The notes under the pieces: model-generated
Seen by the model: only the letters and a program-made list of their open reading frames with translations
Database searches by the model: none
What the model was told of the DNA's origin: nothing
Program-made: the position numbers and the translations under genes
Assembly (NCBI GenBank): GCA_018222665.1
Contig: JAAEZW010000110.1
Coordinates: forward strand, 1-6,500
Length of the DNA stretch: 6,500 bases
Direction: 5' to 3'
Origin: Paracoccaceae bacterium
GTDB taxonomy: Bacteria; Pseudomonadota; Alphaproteobacteria; Rhodobacterales; Rhodobacteraceae
Part shown: positions 1-5,995 of the stretch, piece by piece
Numbering within the stretch: the stretch's first letter is position 1
How the letters are laid out: each line of letters opens with the position of its first letter

Positions 1-153
1 GTCCCGAAAACTGTCGAAGCGTGATTGGTCAATCACTTCGGCGGAATAAATAAGACTGGCCGATGTCCCAACAAGCACGACAGGCGCACCCATGCGCAGA
101 TCGGCACGCGCACGGGCAAGCTTTTGTTTTATGTCCAGGCAAAAGATGCTCAT
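1..153 (-). CDS. ribA: GTP cyclohydrolase II, N-terminal part (cut by window edge)
   Basis: The minus strand is open from position 204 to the left edge. From the ATG at 151-153 it encodes 51 residues beginning MSIFCLDIKQKLARARADLRMG and continuing APVVLVG. The ARARADLRMG(A/V)PVVL segment is characteristic of the N-terminal extension of Rhodobacterales RibA. The catalytic zinc and GTP-binding part lies outside the window. RibA opens the GTP ring in the first committed step of riboflavin synthesis in the cytoplasm. An upstream in-frame ATG at 202-204 would add 17 residues. I prefer 153 because family members, as I recall them, start shortly before the ARARAD motif. Neither start has a clear ribosome binding site. 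The gene is divergent from the response regulator. The identification rests on a short segment, so it is probable rather than certain. Confidence 0.72.
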   Translation of the reverse strand, partial: MSIFCLDIKQKLARARADLRMGAPVVLVGTSASLIYSAEVIDQSRFDSFRD

Positions 154-195
154 GCCAAAGGTGTAACTGTAAATTGGGGCAAGGGGAACGGGCGA

Positions 196-224
196 ATGTT
201 TCATTTCATAAGTGAAATGTTTCA
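196..224. promoter_or_regulatory. Inverted repeat with overlapping direct repeats between ribA and the response regulator
   Basis: CATTTCA (202-208) and TGAAATG (213-219) form a perfect 7-bp inverted repeat around the spacer TAAG. The octamer ATGTTTCA also occurs directly repeated at 196-203 and 217-224, 21 bp apart, about two helical turns. Further TGAAA words follow at 252-256 (GTGAAAT) and 275-279 (GTGAAAC). The position in a divergent intergenic region suggests an operator for a dimeric regulator, possibly the adjacent response regulator itself. That role is inferred. A hairpin in the mRNA leader is the alternative. Confidence 0.4.
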
Positions 225-308
225 AAAATCACGCTTTTCGACACATTGATGTGAAATCAGGGGTCGCAACCTTGTGAAACAGAAACTGCGCCGCCATCTT
301 TGACGCAA

Positions 309-314
309 CAGGAG
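309..314 (+). promoter_or_regulatory. Ribosome binding site of the response regulator
   Basis: CAGGAG lies 6 bases upstream of the ATG at 321 but only 3 bases from the ATG at 318, and downstream of the in-frame TTG at 300. It therefore favours 321 as the start codon. The same CAGGAG with similar spacing precedes xth. Confidence 0.6.
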
Positions 315-320
315 TTTATG

Positions 321-1007
321 ATGGCACAGTTGAAAAATATCTTACTTGTTGATGACGACGATGATCTGCGCGAAGCCTTGGCCGAGCAGTTGAATTTATT
401 GGATGAGTTTGAAGTTGCAGAAGCGGCTAATGGCCAAGAGGCGCAAGTCCACGCAAAAGGTGCGGATTACGATTTGATTATGTTGGATGTTGGCCTGCCC
501 GATACAGATGGTCGCGAGCTGTGCAAATGGATGCGAAAGCAGGGTGTAAAAGCGCCCATCATTATGCTGACGGGGCATGACACGGATTCGGATACGATCC
601 TTGGGCTAGATGCCGGTGCAAATGATTATGTGACGAAACCGTTTAAGTTTCCTGTTTTGTTGGCGCGTATTCGTGCCCAATTGCGACAGCATGAACAATC
701 TGAGGATGCCACATTTGCAATCGGCCCATATGTCTTTAAGCCAAGTGCCAAGGTGTTGACGACTGAGGATGGCAAAAAAATACGTTTGACGGAAAAAGAG
801 ACTAACATATTGAAATTCTTACATCGCTCAACAGAAGGTGTGGTTCCAAGAGAGCAACTTTTGCACGAAGTTTGGGGGTATAATGCAGGTGTAACAACGC
901 ACACGTTAGAGACGCACATTTATCGTTTGCGTCAGAAAATAGAACCAGATCCGTCACAAGCGCGCCTTCTTGTGACCGAATATGGGGGTTACAAATTAGT
1001 CTCATGA
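321..1007 (+). CDS. cenR: OmpR-family response regulator, CenR/OtpR type
   Basis: This 228-residue protein has an N-terminal receiver domain (about 5-118) and a C-terminal winged-helix DNA-binding domain (about 128-228). The receiver has the acidic pocket D11/D12, phosphoacceptor D56 in MLDVGLPD, T84 in IIMLTGHD and K106 in YVTKPF. The DNA-binding half has LTEKETNILKFLH (157-169) and a recognition segment THTLETHIYRLRQKIEPD (193-210). These blocks resemble the alphaproteobacterial CenR/OtpR group, orphan-like regulators of cell-envelope genes in Caulobacter, Brucella and Rhodobacter. That assignment is from memory and is moderately sure; membership of the OmpR/PhoB class is certain. The start at 321 is chosen by the CAGGAG site; 318 (ATG) and 300 (TTG) are in-frame alternatives. 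No histidine kinase lies next to it, so its partner must be elsewhere. The stop codon overlaps the -35 element of the downstream small-RNA unit. Confidence 0.9.
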   Translation: MAQLKNILLVDDDDDLREALAEQLNLLDEFEVAEAANGQEAQVHAKGADYDLIMLDVGLPDTDGRELCKWMRKQGVKAPIIMLTGHDTDSDTILGLDAGANDYVTKPFKFPVLLARIRAQLRQHEQSEDATFAIGPYVFKPSAKVLTTEDGKKIRLTEKETNILKFLHRSTEGVVPREQLLHEVWGYNAGVTTHTLETHIYRLRQKIEPDPSQARLLVTEYGGYKLVS

Positions 1008-1036
1008 TGACAGGTGGCGTTAACGAAACGTATAAT
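1007..1036 (+). promoter_or_regulatory. Sigma-70-like promoter downstream of the response regulator
   Basis: ATGACA (1007-1012) is one base from the consensus -35 TTGACA. It is followed after 18 bases by a perfect -10 TATAAT (1031-1036). The predicted transcription start is near 1043. The -35 element overlaps the stop codon of the response regulator. CGTTAAC occurs on both sides of the -10 box, at 1018-1024 and 1054-1060, and could be an operator pair. No open reading frame of note follows, which points to a non-coding product. Confidence 0.5.
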
Positions 1037-1042
1037 ATATGC

Positions 1043-1153
1043 TAGTATGTTGACGTTAACTAAGTTGTAAGACGAGACGAACCCCGTGCATATCCGTGAA
1101 TAAATATGCTTCCTCCCTGTTGGACTGACCCGAGCTTTGCTCGGGTCTTTTTT
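1043..1153 (+). ncRNA. Candidate small regulatory RNA, about 110 nt
   Basis: This is a stand-alone transcription unit inferred from the promoter at 1007-1036 and the terminator at 1127-1153. Inside it, GCATAT (1088-1093) and ATATGC (1104-1109) pair into a stem with a 10-base loop. A pyrimidine-rich segment with CCTCCC (1112-1117) lies unpaired between this stem and the terminator hairpin. Exposed CCUCC-type segments next to hairpins are a known feature of many alphaproteobacterial trans-acting small RNAs, where they bind Shine-Dalgarno regions of target mRNAs. I see no convincing coding sequence in the unit. I cannot place it in a named RNA family. The alternative is that it is only the 3' untranslated region and terminator of the upstream regulator, or an RNA processed from that region. 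Confidence 0.45.
1127..1153 (+). terminator. Rho-independent terminator
   Basis: GACCCGAGC (1127-1135) and GCTCGGGTC (1139-1147) form a perfect 9-bp GC-rich stem with a TTT loop, followed directly by six T residues (1148-1153). It ends plus-strand transcription from the response regulator and the candidate small RNA. The end of the T-tract overlaps the ancestral stop codon of the soxR pseudogene on the other strand. Confidence 0.9.
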
Positions 1154-1581
1154 ATAGATCGAGCCGCCGCGGTCCGGGTCCATCCTGCCCCATGATGTTT
1201 TGGGGATTATAGAGCCCAAAGTTTTTCAATGATAAGCACCCGCACCCAATGCAGTCCGATAGCGTGTCACGCATTTTTGTAATTTTTCGATTTTCTCATC
1301 CAGACTTTCCCGAAACTTTTCCGACAGTTGCTCCCAATCTTCGGCGGTTGGGGTGCGTTCGTTTGGTAAAGAATTCAGCAATTTTTTATCTAGGGCAAAG
1401 TGTAGCCAAATTTTTGTGCCGCTATGATAAAGCTGACCCGTCGAATTTGCGCGCACTCAAATCGCCGATGGCCACCCCCATTTCGATTTGACTGAATTAA
1501 TCCGTTATCATCATGAAAACGGATCGTTGATACAGATAGCCCTGTACGATGCGATGACGCTGCAATGGAAATTTCTGACAT
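1152..1581 (-). pseudogene. soxR: Decayed soxR, redox-sensing MerR-family activator (two frameshifts)
   Basis: Three minus-strand reading frames join into one SoxR-like protein of about 143 residues. The first frame (1581 to 1393) gives the MerR helix-turn-helix and wing: SIAASSHRTGLSVSTIRF, then HDDNGLI and HRRFECAQIRRVSFI. It ends at TAG (1390-1392). The second gives LNSLPNERTPTAEDWEQLSE and a coiled-coil segment. The third gives RDTLSDCIGCGCLSLKN, then NPQN and GPGPRRLDL, with a TAA at 1152-1154. The breaks fit single-base deletions near 1376-1392 and 1273-1278. SoxR senses redox-cycling compounds with a [2Fe-2S] cluster held by four cysteines in CX2CXCX5C. Here the first three remain, at 1251-1253, 1242-1244 and 1236-1238, but the fourth position encodes Phe (TTT, 1218-1220). 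It diverges from a broken VOC gene. Sequencing error is unlikely given the combined damage. Confidence 0.88.
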
Positions 1582-1592
1582 TAAAAAAGGCC

Positions 1593-1623
1593 TTGATCTA
1601 AAGTATACTTGAGCCTTTATAAA
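1593..1623 (+). promoter_or_regulatory. SoxR-type operator inside a long-spacer promoter for the VOC pseudogene
   Basis: TTGATC (1593-1598, -35) and TATAAA (1618-1623, -10) are separated by 19 bp, the unusually long spacing used by MerR/SoxR-activated promoters. Within the spacer, 1597-1614 (TCTAAAGTATACTTGAGC) matches the enterobacterial SoxR box CCTCAAGTTAACTTGAGG at 13 of 18 positions and keeps an AAGTATACTT palindromic core. It lies between the divergent soxR and VOC pseudogenes, exactly where a SoxR site is expected. Function today is doubtful because soxR here is broken. Confidence 0.65.
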
Positions 1624-1657
1624 CGTAGTCGGTCATAAAATTAAAAGGATCGACTCC

Positions 1658-2040
1658 ATGTATATTCGTTTAGAACACGTTAACGTGACAAGCCCTAAGC
1701 CACAAAAAACAGCAAATTGGATGCAAAAAGTCTTTGATTGGTCGATATGATGGGAGGGAGAGACCCAAGATAATGGATACAGCATTCATATTGGGGATAC
1801 TGATTCTTACATAGCAATCTAAAAACCAGGGCTAAAAATTGCCCCCTATCAGCGATCTTTGCGATGTCAGAACACGTCAATCATGTTGGGATTGTTGTTG
1901 ATGATCTAGACGAAATTGAACAACGCGTAAGGTCCGTTGGATTTGAACCGCACATGCATGCCGATTATGAACTCGGGCGCAGAATTTATTTCTACGATGA
2001 CACGGGGCTAGAGATTGAAGTTGTCTCATATAACAGCTGA
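1658..2040 (+). pseudogene. Decayed glyoxalase/bleomycin-resistance (VOC) family gene
   Basis: An ATG at 1658 preceded by AAGGA (1645-1649) starts a VOC-like protein, MYIRLEHVNVTSPKP and then TANWMQKVFDWSI. The frame is broken by TGA (1748-1750), resumes as WEGETQDNGYSIHIGDTDSYIAI, is broken by TAA (1820-1822), and resumes as KPGLKIAPYQ. After a frameshift just before about 1864, a second frame gives EHVNHVGIVVDDLDEIEQR, then FYDDTGLEIEVVSYNS to the stop at 2038-2040. The HVN start, the HVGIVVDDLD second module and the DTGLEIEV end are typical of VOC metalloproteins. The TGA and TAA fit single substitutions of sense codons such as CGA (Arg) and TAT/TAC (Tyr). The intact protein would have had about 127 residues. 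Placement beside soxR and its operator suggests a SoxR target handling electrophilic or redox-active small molecules, but the substrate is unknown. Confidence 0.87.
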
Positions 2041-2099
2041 TTGCATTTGGCGTCGCGTTTATCATATGTCTGTATATCAACCGCAAACAGGAGCACGGC

Positions 2100-2888
2100 G
2101 TGACATTTATCCTTGCCACATGGAACATCAATTCGGTTCGATTACGGAAAAACTTGGTTATGGATCTGATGCGAGAAGAGGGACCTGATTTATTGTGCTT
2201 ACAGGAATGTAAATCCCCCGTAGATAAAATGCCAAAGGATGAATTTGCCGAACTGGGGTATCCGCATTTTGTTGCGAATGGGCAGAAGGGATACAACGGC
2301 GTCGCGATTTTTTCTAAAACACCCATTGTCGAAGTGGGCCGTTATGAATTTGCAGGCCTTGATCACGCGCGCCATATCGCGGGACAGTTGGAAAATGGAG
2401 TGACAATTCACAACTTTTACGTTCCCGCAGGTGGGGATGAACCCAATCGTGAAAAGAATATCAAGTTCGGTCAAAAGCTCGATTACCTGAGAGATATGCG
2501 GGATCATTTTGCGGCCGATACACCAACCAAATCGATCCTTGTTGGTGATTTGAATATTGCACCGCGCGAAGATGATGTTTGGGACCATAAAAAAATGTTG
2601 AAAGTGGTGAGTCATACCCCAATCGAAGTTGAACATTTGGCCGAAGTGCAAACAGCAGGTAAGTGGGTGGATGTCACCCGTCAGGATATCGCAGATGGAT
2701 TGCTGTATTCTTGGTGGTCCTACCGTGCCAAGGATTGGGACGCAGCGGACAAAGGTCGCCGCCTTGATCACATCTGGGCGACGCCCGATATTTCCGACGC
2801 TGCGCATTCAAGCCGCATCTTGCGTCATGTACGCGGTTGGGAACAGCCCAGCGATCATGTCCCAGTTTTTGCCAGTTTTGACCTTTGA
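2100..2888 (+). CDS. xth: Exodeoxyribonuclease III (AP endonuclease family)
   Basis: This is a full-length 262-residue protein starting at GTG, with CAGGAG (2088-2093) 6 bases upstream. It removes nucleotides from DNA 3' ends and cleaves at abasic sites in cytoplasmic base excision repair. All catalytic motifs of the exonuclease/endonuclease/phosphatase fold are present: WNINSVR (8-14, with N9), LQE with the metal ligand E36, Y107 in NFYVPAG, D150 and N152 in GDLNIAP, D223 in RRLDHIW, and the terminal D252/H253 pair in SDHVPV. Length and motif spacing match E. coli ExoIII closely. The gene is followed after 55 bp by the thioredoxin-TPR gene on the same strand. The VOC pseudogene ends 59 bp upstream, with no obvious terminator between them. 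Confidence 0.96.
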   Translation: MTFILATWNINSVRLRKNLVMDLMREEGPDLLCLQECKSPVDKMPKDEFAELGYPHFVANGQKGYNGVAIFSKTPIVEVGRYEFAGLDHARHIAGQLENGVTIHNFYVPAGGDEPNREKNIKFGQKLDYLRDMRDHFAADTPTKSILVGDLNIAPREDDVWDHKKMLKVVSHTPIEVEHLAEVQTAGKWVDVTRQDIADGLLYSWWSYRAKDWDAADKGRRLDHIWATPDISDAAHSSRILRHVRGWEQPSDHVPVFASFDL

Positions 2889-2914
2889 TTTTCTGAATTA
2901 AAACTCCATATAGG
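2885..2914 (+). promoter_or_regulatory. Possible promoter between xth and the thioredoxin-TPR gene
   Basis: TTGATT (2885-2890) overlaps the xth stop and is followed after 18 bases by TATAGG (2909-2914). Both are partial matches to sigma-70 elements. The 55-bp gap is long enough for an internal promoter of the downstream chaperone genes. The match is weak and could be chance. Confidence 0.3.
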
Positions 2915-2943
2915 GTGCAACACTTAGAGACGAGGCCGTGCCG

Positions 2944-3855
2944 ATGTTAGAATTAGGAAATTCAACACCCCCAGCAGATGATTTGATTCAGGACGTAAGC
3001 GAAGCAAACTTTATGGAAGCGGTTGTGGACGCAAGTCAATCGACGCCCATTATAGTTGATTTTTGGGCCCCTTGGTGCGGGCCCTGCAAGACGCTTGGTC
3101 CTGCGCTTGAGGCGGCGGTGAAACAGGCGAACGGTGCCGTCAAAATGGCCAAGATCAACGTTGATGAAAATCAAATGATCGCGGGCCAAATGCGTGTTCA
3201 GTCGATCCCAACTGTTTATGCGTTTTATCAGGGGCAACCGATTGATGGTTTCCAAGGCGCTTTGCCAGGATCAGAAATCAAAGCCTTTGTTGATCGGGTG
3301 ATTGAGGCGGCAGGCGGTTCTGCAGATGGCGGACTGTCGGATGCGATCGAGGCGGCAGAGCAGATGTTGGCAGAAGGTGCCGCGTTAGATGCGGCAGAGA
3401 CATTTGCGGCGATTTTGGGCGAAGACGGAATGAGCGCACCCGCCTATAGCGGTTTGGCGCAGGCCTACATGGCATTGGAGGATTTGGATCAAGCCGAAGC
3501 CGTATTGAACGGCGTGCCAGCAGAAATTTCTGACACGCCCGAGATTGATGCAGCACATGCGCAGCTTGCGCTGGCACGTCAAGCGCAGGATGCAGGTCCA
3601 TTGGGTGAATTACTGGCGGCGGTTGAGGCAGATGAAAACAATCATCAAGCGCGTTTTGATTATGCCCAAGCCTTGCACGCAGCAGGTCAGGTTGAAGAGG
3701 CAGTGGAACAATTGTTGCAACTGTTCCGTCGTGATCGCGAATGGAACGAGGGTGCCGCAAAAGAGCAGCTGTTCACAATTTTTGATGCTTTAAAGGCGAA
3801 TGATCCAATTGTCCTGAACGGACGGCGTAAGCTGAGCTCGATGATATTTGCTTAA
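2944..3855 (+). CDS. ybbN: Thioredoxin-domain TPR co-chaperone, YbbN/CnoX type
   Basis: This 303-residue protein has an N-terminal thioredoxin fold (about 15-125) and a C-terminal alpha-helical TPR-like region (about 128-300). The thioredoxin part has WAPWCGPC (41-48) with both redox cysteines C45 and C48, and the cis-proline P89 in QSIPTVY. The C-terminal part contains repeating helical pairs such as LAQAYMALEDLDQAEAVL and ARFDYAQALHAAGQVEEAV. The architecture is that of YbbN/CnoX, which protects proteins from aggregation and over-oxidation and delivers them to GroEL and DnaK. E. coli YbbN lacks an active CXXC, whereas alphaproteobacterial members keep it, so this one should be redox active. 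The ATG at 2944 is preferred over the GTG at 2938 because GAGG (2932-2935) is 8 bases from the former and only 2 from the latter. The LON-domain gene follows after 26 bp. Confidence 0.93.
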   Translation: MLELGNSTPPADDLIQDVSEANFMEAVVDASQSTPIIVDFWAPWCGPCKTLGPALEAAVKQANGAVKMAKINVDENQMIAGQMRVQSIPTVYAFYQGQPIDGFQGALPGSEIKAFVDRVIEAAGGSADGGLSDAIEAAEQMLAEGAALDAAETFAAILGEDGMSAPAYSGLAQAYMALEDLDQAEAVLNGVPAEISDTPEIDAAHAQLALARQAQDAGPLGELLAAVEADENNHQARFDYAQALHAAGQVEEAVEQLLQLFRRDREWNEGAAKEQLFTIFDALKANDPIVLNGRRKLSSMIFA

Positions 3856-3881
3856 ACGAAATCACGAGCTAAGTTACAAGC

Positions 3882-4508
3882 ATGTCGTTTTCATTTGATC
3901 TTCCAGAAAGCATTCCGGTCTTTCCGCTTCCCAAGGCGGTATTGCTGCCGCGATCACGGCTGCCACTTCATATTTTTGAACCTCGCTATCTCAGCATGAT
4001 TGAAGATGCGATGAAAACCCCAGGTCGATTGATTGGTATGATCCAACCCGCAGGCGAACATCGTCTGCACACTATTGGGTGTGCTGGACGTTTAACGCAG
4101 TTTTCAGAAACAGATGATGGCCGCTATATGATTACCCTAACGGGTGTATCGCGGTATCGTTTGCAGGACGAAATTGAGGGTTTCACGCCATATCGCAAAT
4201 TTAATGTGGTTTGGGATGGGTTTGACGCGGATCGCAAGAACGCCGAGAGCGATAAGGGTTTGAACCGCGAAGCACTATTTGGATTGTTGCAACGCTATTT
4301 CGAAGGACGCGGACTATCAACAGATTGGGAAGCGATGAAAGAGGCCGAGGATGAATTGTTGATCAATTCATTGTCGATGCTCTTGGATTTTGAGGCCGAA
4401 GATAAGCAAGCATTGCTCGAAGCGCCTTCGTTGATTACACGGCGTGAAACGCTTATTACATTGATCGAATATAGCCTGCGCAGCGGAGGAGAGGCCATTG
4501 TCCAATGA
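3882..4508 (+). CDS. LON substrate-binding-domain protein without protease or ATPase
   Basis: This 208-residue protein consists essentially of the N-terminal (LAN) domain of Lon protease. The opening [26 protein letters not shown] (11-36) is the family hallmark, followed by IGMIQP and a beta-rich core ending [11 protein letters not shown]. The C-terminal half is helical ([26 protein letters not shown]). No Walker motifs or Ser-Lys protease residues are present, and its length fits the stand-alone family. The molecular role is not established; a part in substrate recognition or protein quality control is inferred from the Lon homology and from the adjacent CnoX-like gene. No strong ribosome binding site precedes the ATG at 3882. 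The gene overlaps the next one by 4 bp (ATGA), implying coupled translation. Confidence 0.9.
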   Translation: MSFSFDLPESIPVFPLPKAVLLPRSRLPLHIFEPRYLSMIEDAMKTPGRLIGMIQPAGEHRLHTIGCAGRLTQFSETDDGRYMITLTGVSRYRLQDEIEGFTPYRKFNVVWDGFDADRKNAESDKGLNREALFGLLQRYFEGRGLSTDWEAMKEAEDELLINSLSMLLDFEAEDKQALLEAPSLITRRETLITLIEYSLRSGGEAIVQ

Positions 4509-4696
4509 CAGAAACACCGCAATTTGATCGTCGCATGCTTGAAGCACTGATTTGTCCAACGACGCATACGACGCTGGAATACGATACTGATCGCCAAGAG
4601 TTGGTATCTAAAAAGGCAAAATTAGCCTTTCCCATTCGGGATGGCATACCGATTATGTTGGTCGATCAGGCGCGTTCTATCGACGACGTAGCCTAA
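4505..4696 (+). CDS. Trm112/YcaR-family small protein
   Basis: This 63-residue protein carries the bacterial Trm112-like pattern: [17 protein letters not shown] (11-27), then an ELVS segment and [19 protein letters not shown] (38-56). Eukaryotic and archaeal Trm112 are zinc-binding partners that stabilise methyltransferases. Bacterial short forms such as E. coli YcaR have mostly lost the zinc cysteines, and here only C17 remains. The client, if any, is unknown. Its start overlaps the LON gene stop as ATGA, and a purine-rich GGAGGAGAGG (4485-4494) 10 bases upstream can serve as the ribosome binding site. Its TAA stop (4694-4696) overlaps the TAG of the convergent hydroxylase gene. Confidence 0.9.
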   Translation: MTETPQFDRRMLEALICPTTHTTLEYDTDRQELVSKKAKLAFPIRDGIPIMLVDQARSIDDVA

Positions 4697-5910
4697 CGCA
4701 TCAAATAAGGCAGGTCTTTTGCCCCAAGGCCTGCGGCTTCTCGGATAAAACTTCTTCGCATTCTTGGCATCTGATTGACAATTCCAAGACCAAGCGCGCG
4801 TCCGGCACGCAGCAGTGCATTTGAGTTTGAGAAGAGCTTGTTAAATCCATCGGTCGCCAGCGCCAATAAATTTACATCAAAGCGCCGCCACTCTTGATAG
4901 CGTTCTAAAACATCAATTGCCCCGATGCTTTCACCGCGTTTTTGGGTATCTTGCAGTACATGGCAGAGTGCCGCGATATCCTTTAATCCCGCATTTAATC
5001 CTTGGCCTGCGATGGGGTGGATCCCATGCGCCGCATCGCCGATCAGCGCAAATCTTGGTTTAACGAATTCTTCTGCGATGCTTAGGCTAAGGGGGTATTT
5101 ATACCGCTTCCCAGCTAATTTGATATCGCCCAGAAAATCCCCAAAACGCGGGCGCAGAACAGAGAGATAGGCAGCATCATCCAACCGCATAATAGAGTTT
5201 GCACGTTCGTGTGTTTCGCTCCAAACGATTGAAGAGCGATTGTTTGTCAGCGGCAAAATGGCCAAGGGACCTTGTGGCATGAAATACTGATAGGCGGTCG
5301 CATTATGGGGATTTTCATGTTCGATGGCGCATACCAATGCGCTTTGCCCATAATCCCATCCCTTGCGTCGGATACCCGCACGTGTCGCAGTTGCGCTTTG
5401 ACGTCCGTCAGCGGCGATCAATAACTTGCCTGTGTAATCCTGTCCTGCATCTGTGGTCACGCTGGCACATTCTGCTGTGCACTTATGCGATTGCATTTTC
5501 ACCTTGGGGAAATAGTCGATCTGCTCATTTTCATCGACGGCCGCTTGAAGCACAGGGCGCAGGTATCTGTCCTGCACCATATGACCCATCGGGCCTTCTT
5601 CTATTTCGTTGTGATCAAAATGCAAAAAGAAGGGGGATGGGCCGTCTGGCAACTGCCCCTCGCAAACTTTGATATCCAGTATCGGTTGCGCGTGATCTTT
5701 CAGTGCATCCCATAAACCAAGGGACCGCATCATTCGAACAGAGGTCAATGACAGGGCGTAGGAACGTCCGTCAAACCCCGTTTCTAACTGATCGCTCATT
5801 TTATGTGCGTCAAACAGAGCAACACTCAATCCAAATTGTGCCGCGCCAAGCGCCATTGTCGCGCCGTTTAAACCCGCGCCGATAATCAGGATATCATAGG
5901 ATTTTTTCAT
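4693..5910 (-). CDS. ubiH: UbiH/UbiF/COQ6-family FAD-dependent ubiquinone biosynthesis hydroxylase
   Basis: This 405-residue class A flavoprotein monooxygenase begins [16 protein letters not shown], with the dinucleotide-binding GAGLNG at 11-16. It then has the DG motif LIAADGRQS (164-172), and the FAD-ribityl motif with the COQ6/UbiH signature [21 protein letters not shown] (291-311). Family members hydroxylate the aromatic ring of ubiquinone precursors using NAD(P)H and oxygen, associated with the inner membrane. Which ring position it modifies (UbiH-, UbiF- or the alphaproteobacterial UbiL-like role) cannot be told from the sequence. The frame stays open upstream to an ATG near 6123, but that stretch runs antisense to the amidase gene and is not family-like, so the ATG at 5908-5910 is chosen. 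No strong ribosome binding site is visible. It is convergent with the Trm112-like gene and divergent from the amidase. Confidence 0.92.
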   Translation of the reverse strand: MKKSYDILIIGAGLNGATMALGAAQFGLSVALFDAHKMSDQLETGFDGRSYALSLTSVRMMRSLGLWDALKDHAQPILDIKVCEGQLPDGPSPFFLHFDHNEIEEGPMGHMVQDRYLRPVLQAAVDENEQIDYFPKVKMQSHKCTAECASVTTDAGQDYTGKLLIAADGRQSATATRAGIRRKGWDYGQSALVCAIEHENPHNATAYQYFMPQGPLAILPLTNNRSSIVWSETHERANSIMRLDDAAYLSVLRPRFGDFLGDIKLAGKRYKYPLSLSIAEEFVKPRFALIGDAAHGIHPIAGQGLNAGLKDIAALCHVLQDTQKRGESIGAIDVLERYQEWRRFDVNLLALATDGFNKLFSNSNALLRAGRALGLGIVNQMPRMRRSFIREAAGLGAKDLPYLMR

Positions 5911-5995
5911 ACTTCGACATATGCATCTGTAACAGGCATTGTCCAGTGTTGCGATTGTCGCTAGGCTGCCCAAAAATAGATGATTGGGTGGATTG

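Noticed and set aside
25..249. Plus-strand 74-residue open frame at the left edge
   Set aside because: It starts with TTG, has no recognisable family features, and lies antisense to the ribA-like N-terminus, which has a family motif.
1249..1491. Plus-strand 80-residue open frame over the soxR remnant
   Set aside because: The minus strand reads as SoxR across three frames; the plus frame has no recognisable content.
1677..1691. CACGTTAACGTG palindrome in the VOC remnant as an operator
   Set aside because: It encodes the conserved HVNV start of the VOC domain, so coding constraint explains it.
1658..2040. Stop-codon recoding (for example selenocysteine at the TGA, 1748) instead of pseudogene
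   Set aside because: A TAA and a frameshift follow in the same gene, the TGA falls where an ordinary residue is expected, and no hairpin resembling a SECIS element was seen directly after it.
2199..2807. Minus-strand 202-residue open frame inside xth
   Set aside because: It is fully antisense to a gene with all catalytic motifs, and its translation has no domain-like pattern.
3278..3760. Minus-strand 160-residue open frame inside the thioredoxin-TPR gene
   Set aside because: Its low-complexity Pro/His/Arg-rich translation is the expected antisense of an Ala/Glu/Gln-rich TPR region.
5939..5967. Possible promoter TTGTCC, 17 bp, TAGGCT upstream of the amidase
   Set aside because: The -10 match is poor. 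A promoter must lie in this 85-bp divergent gap, but this one is not supported well enough to list.
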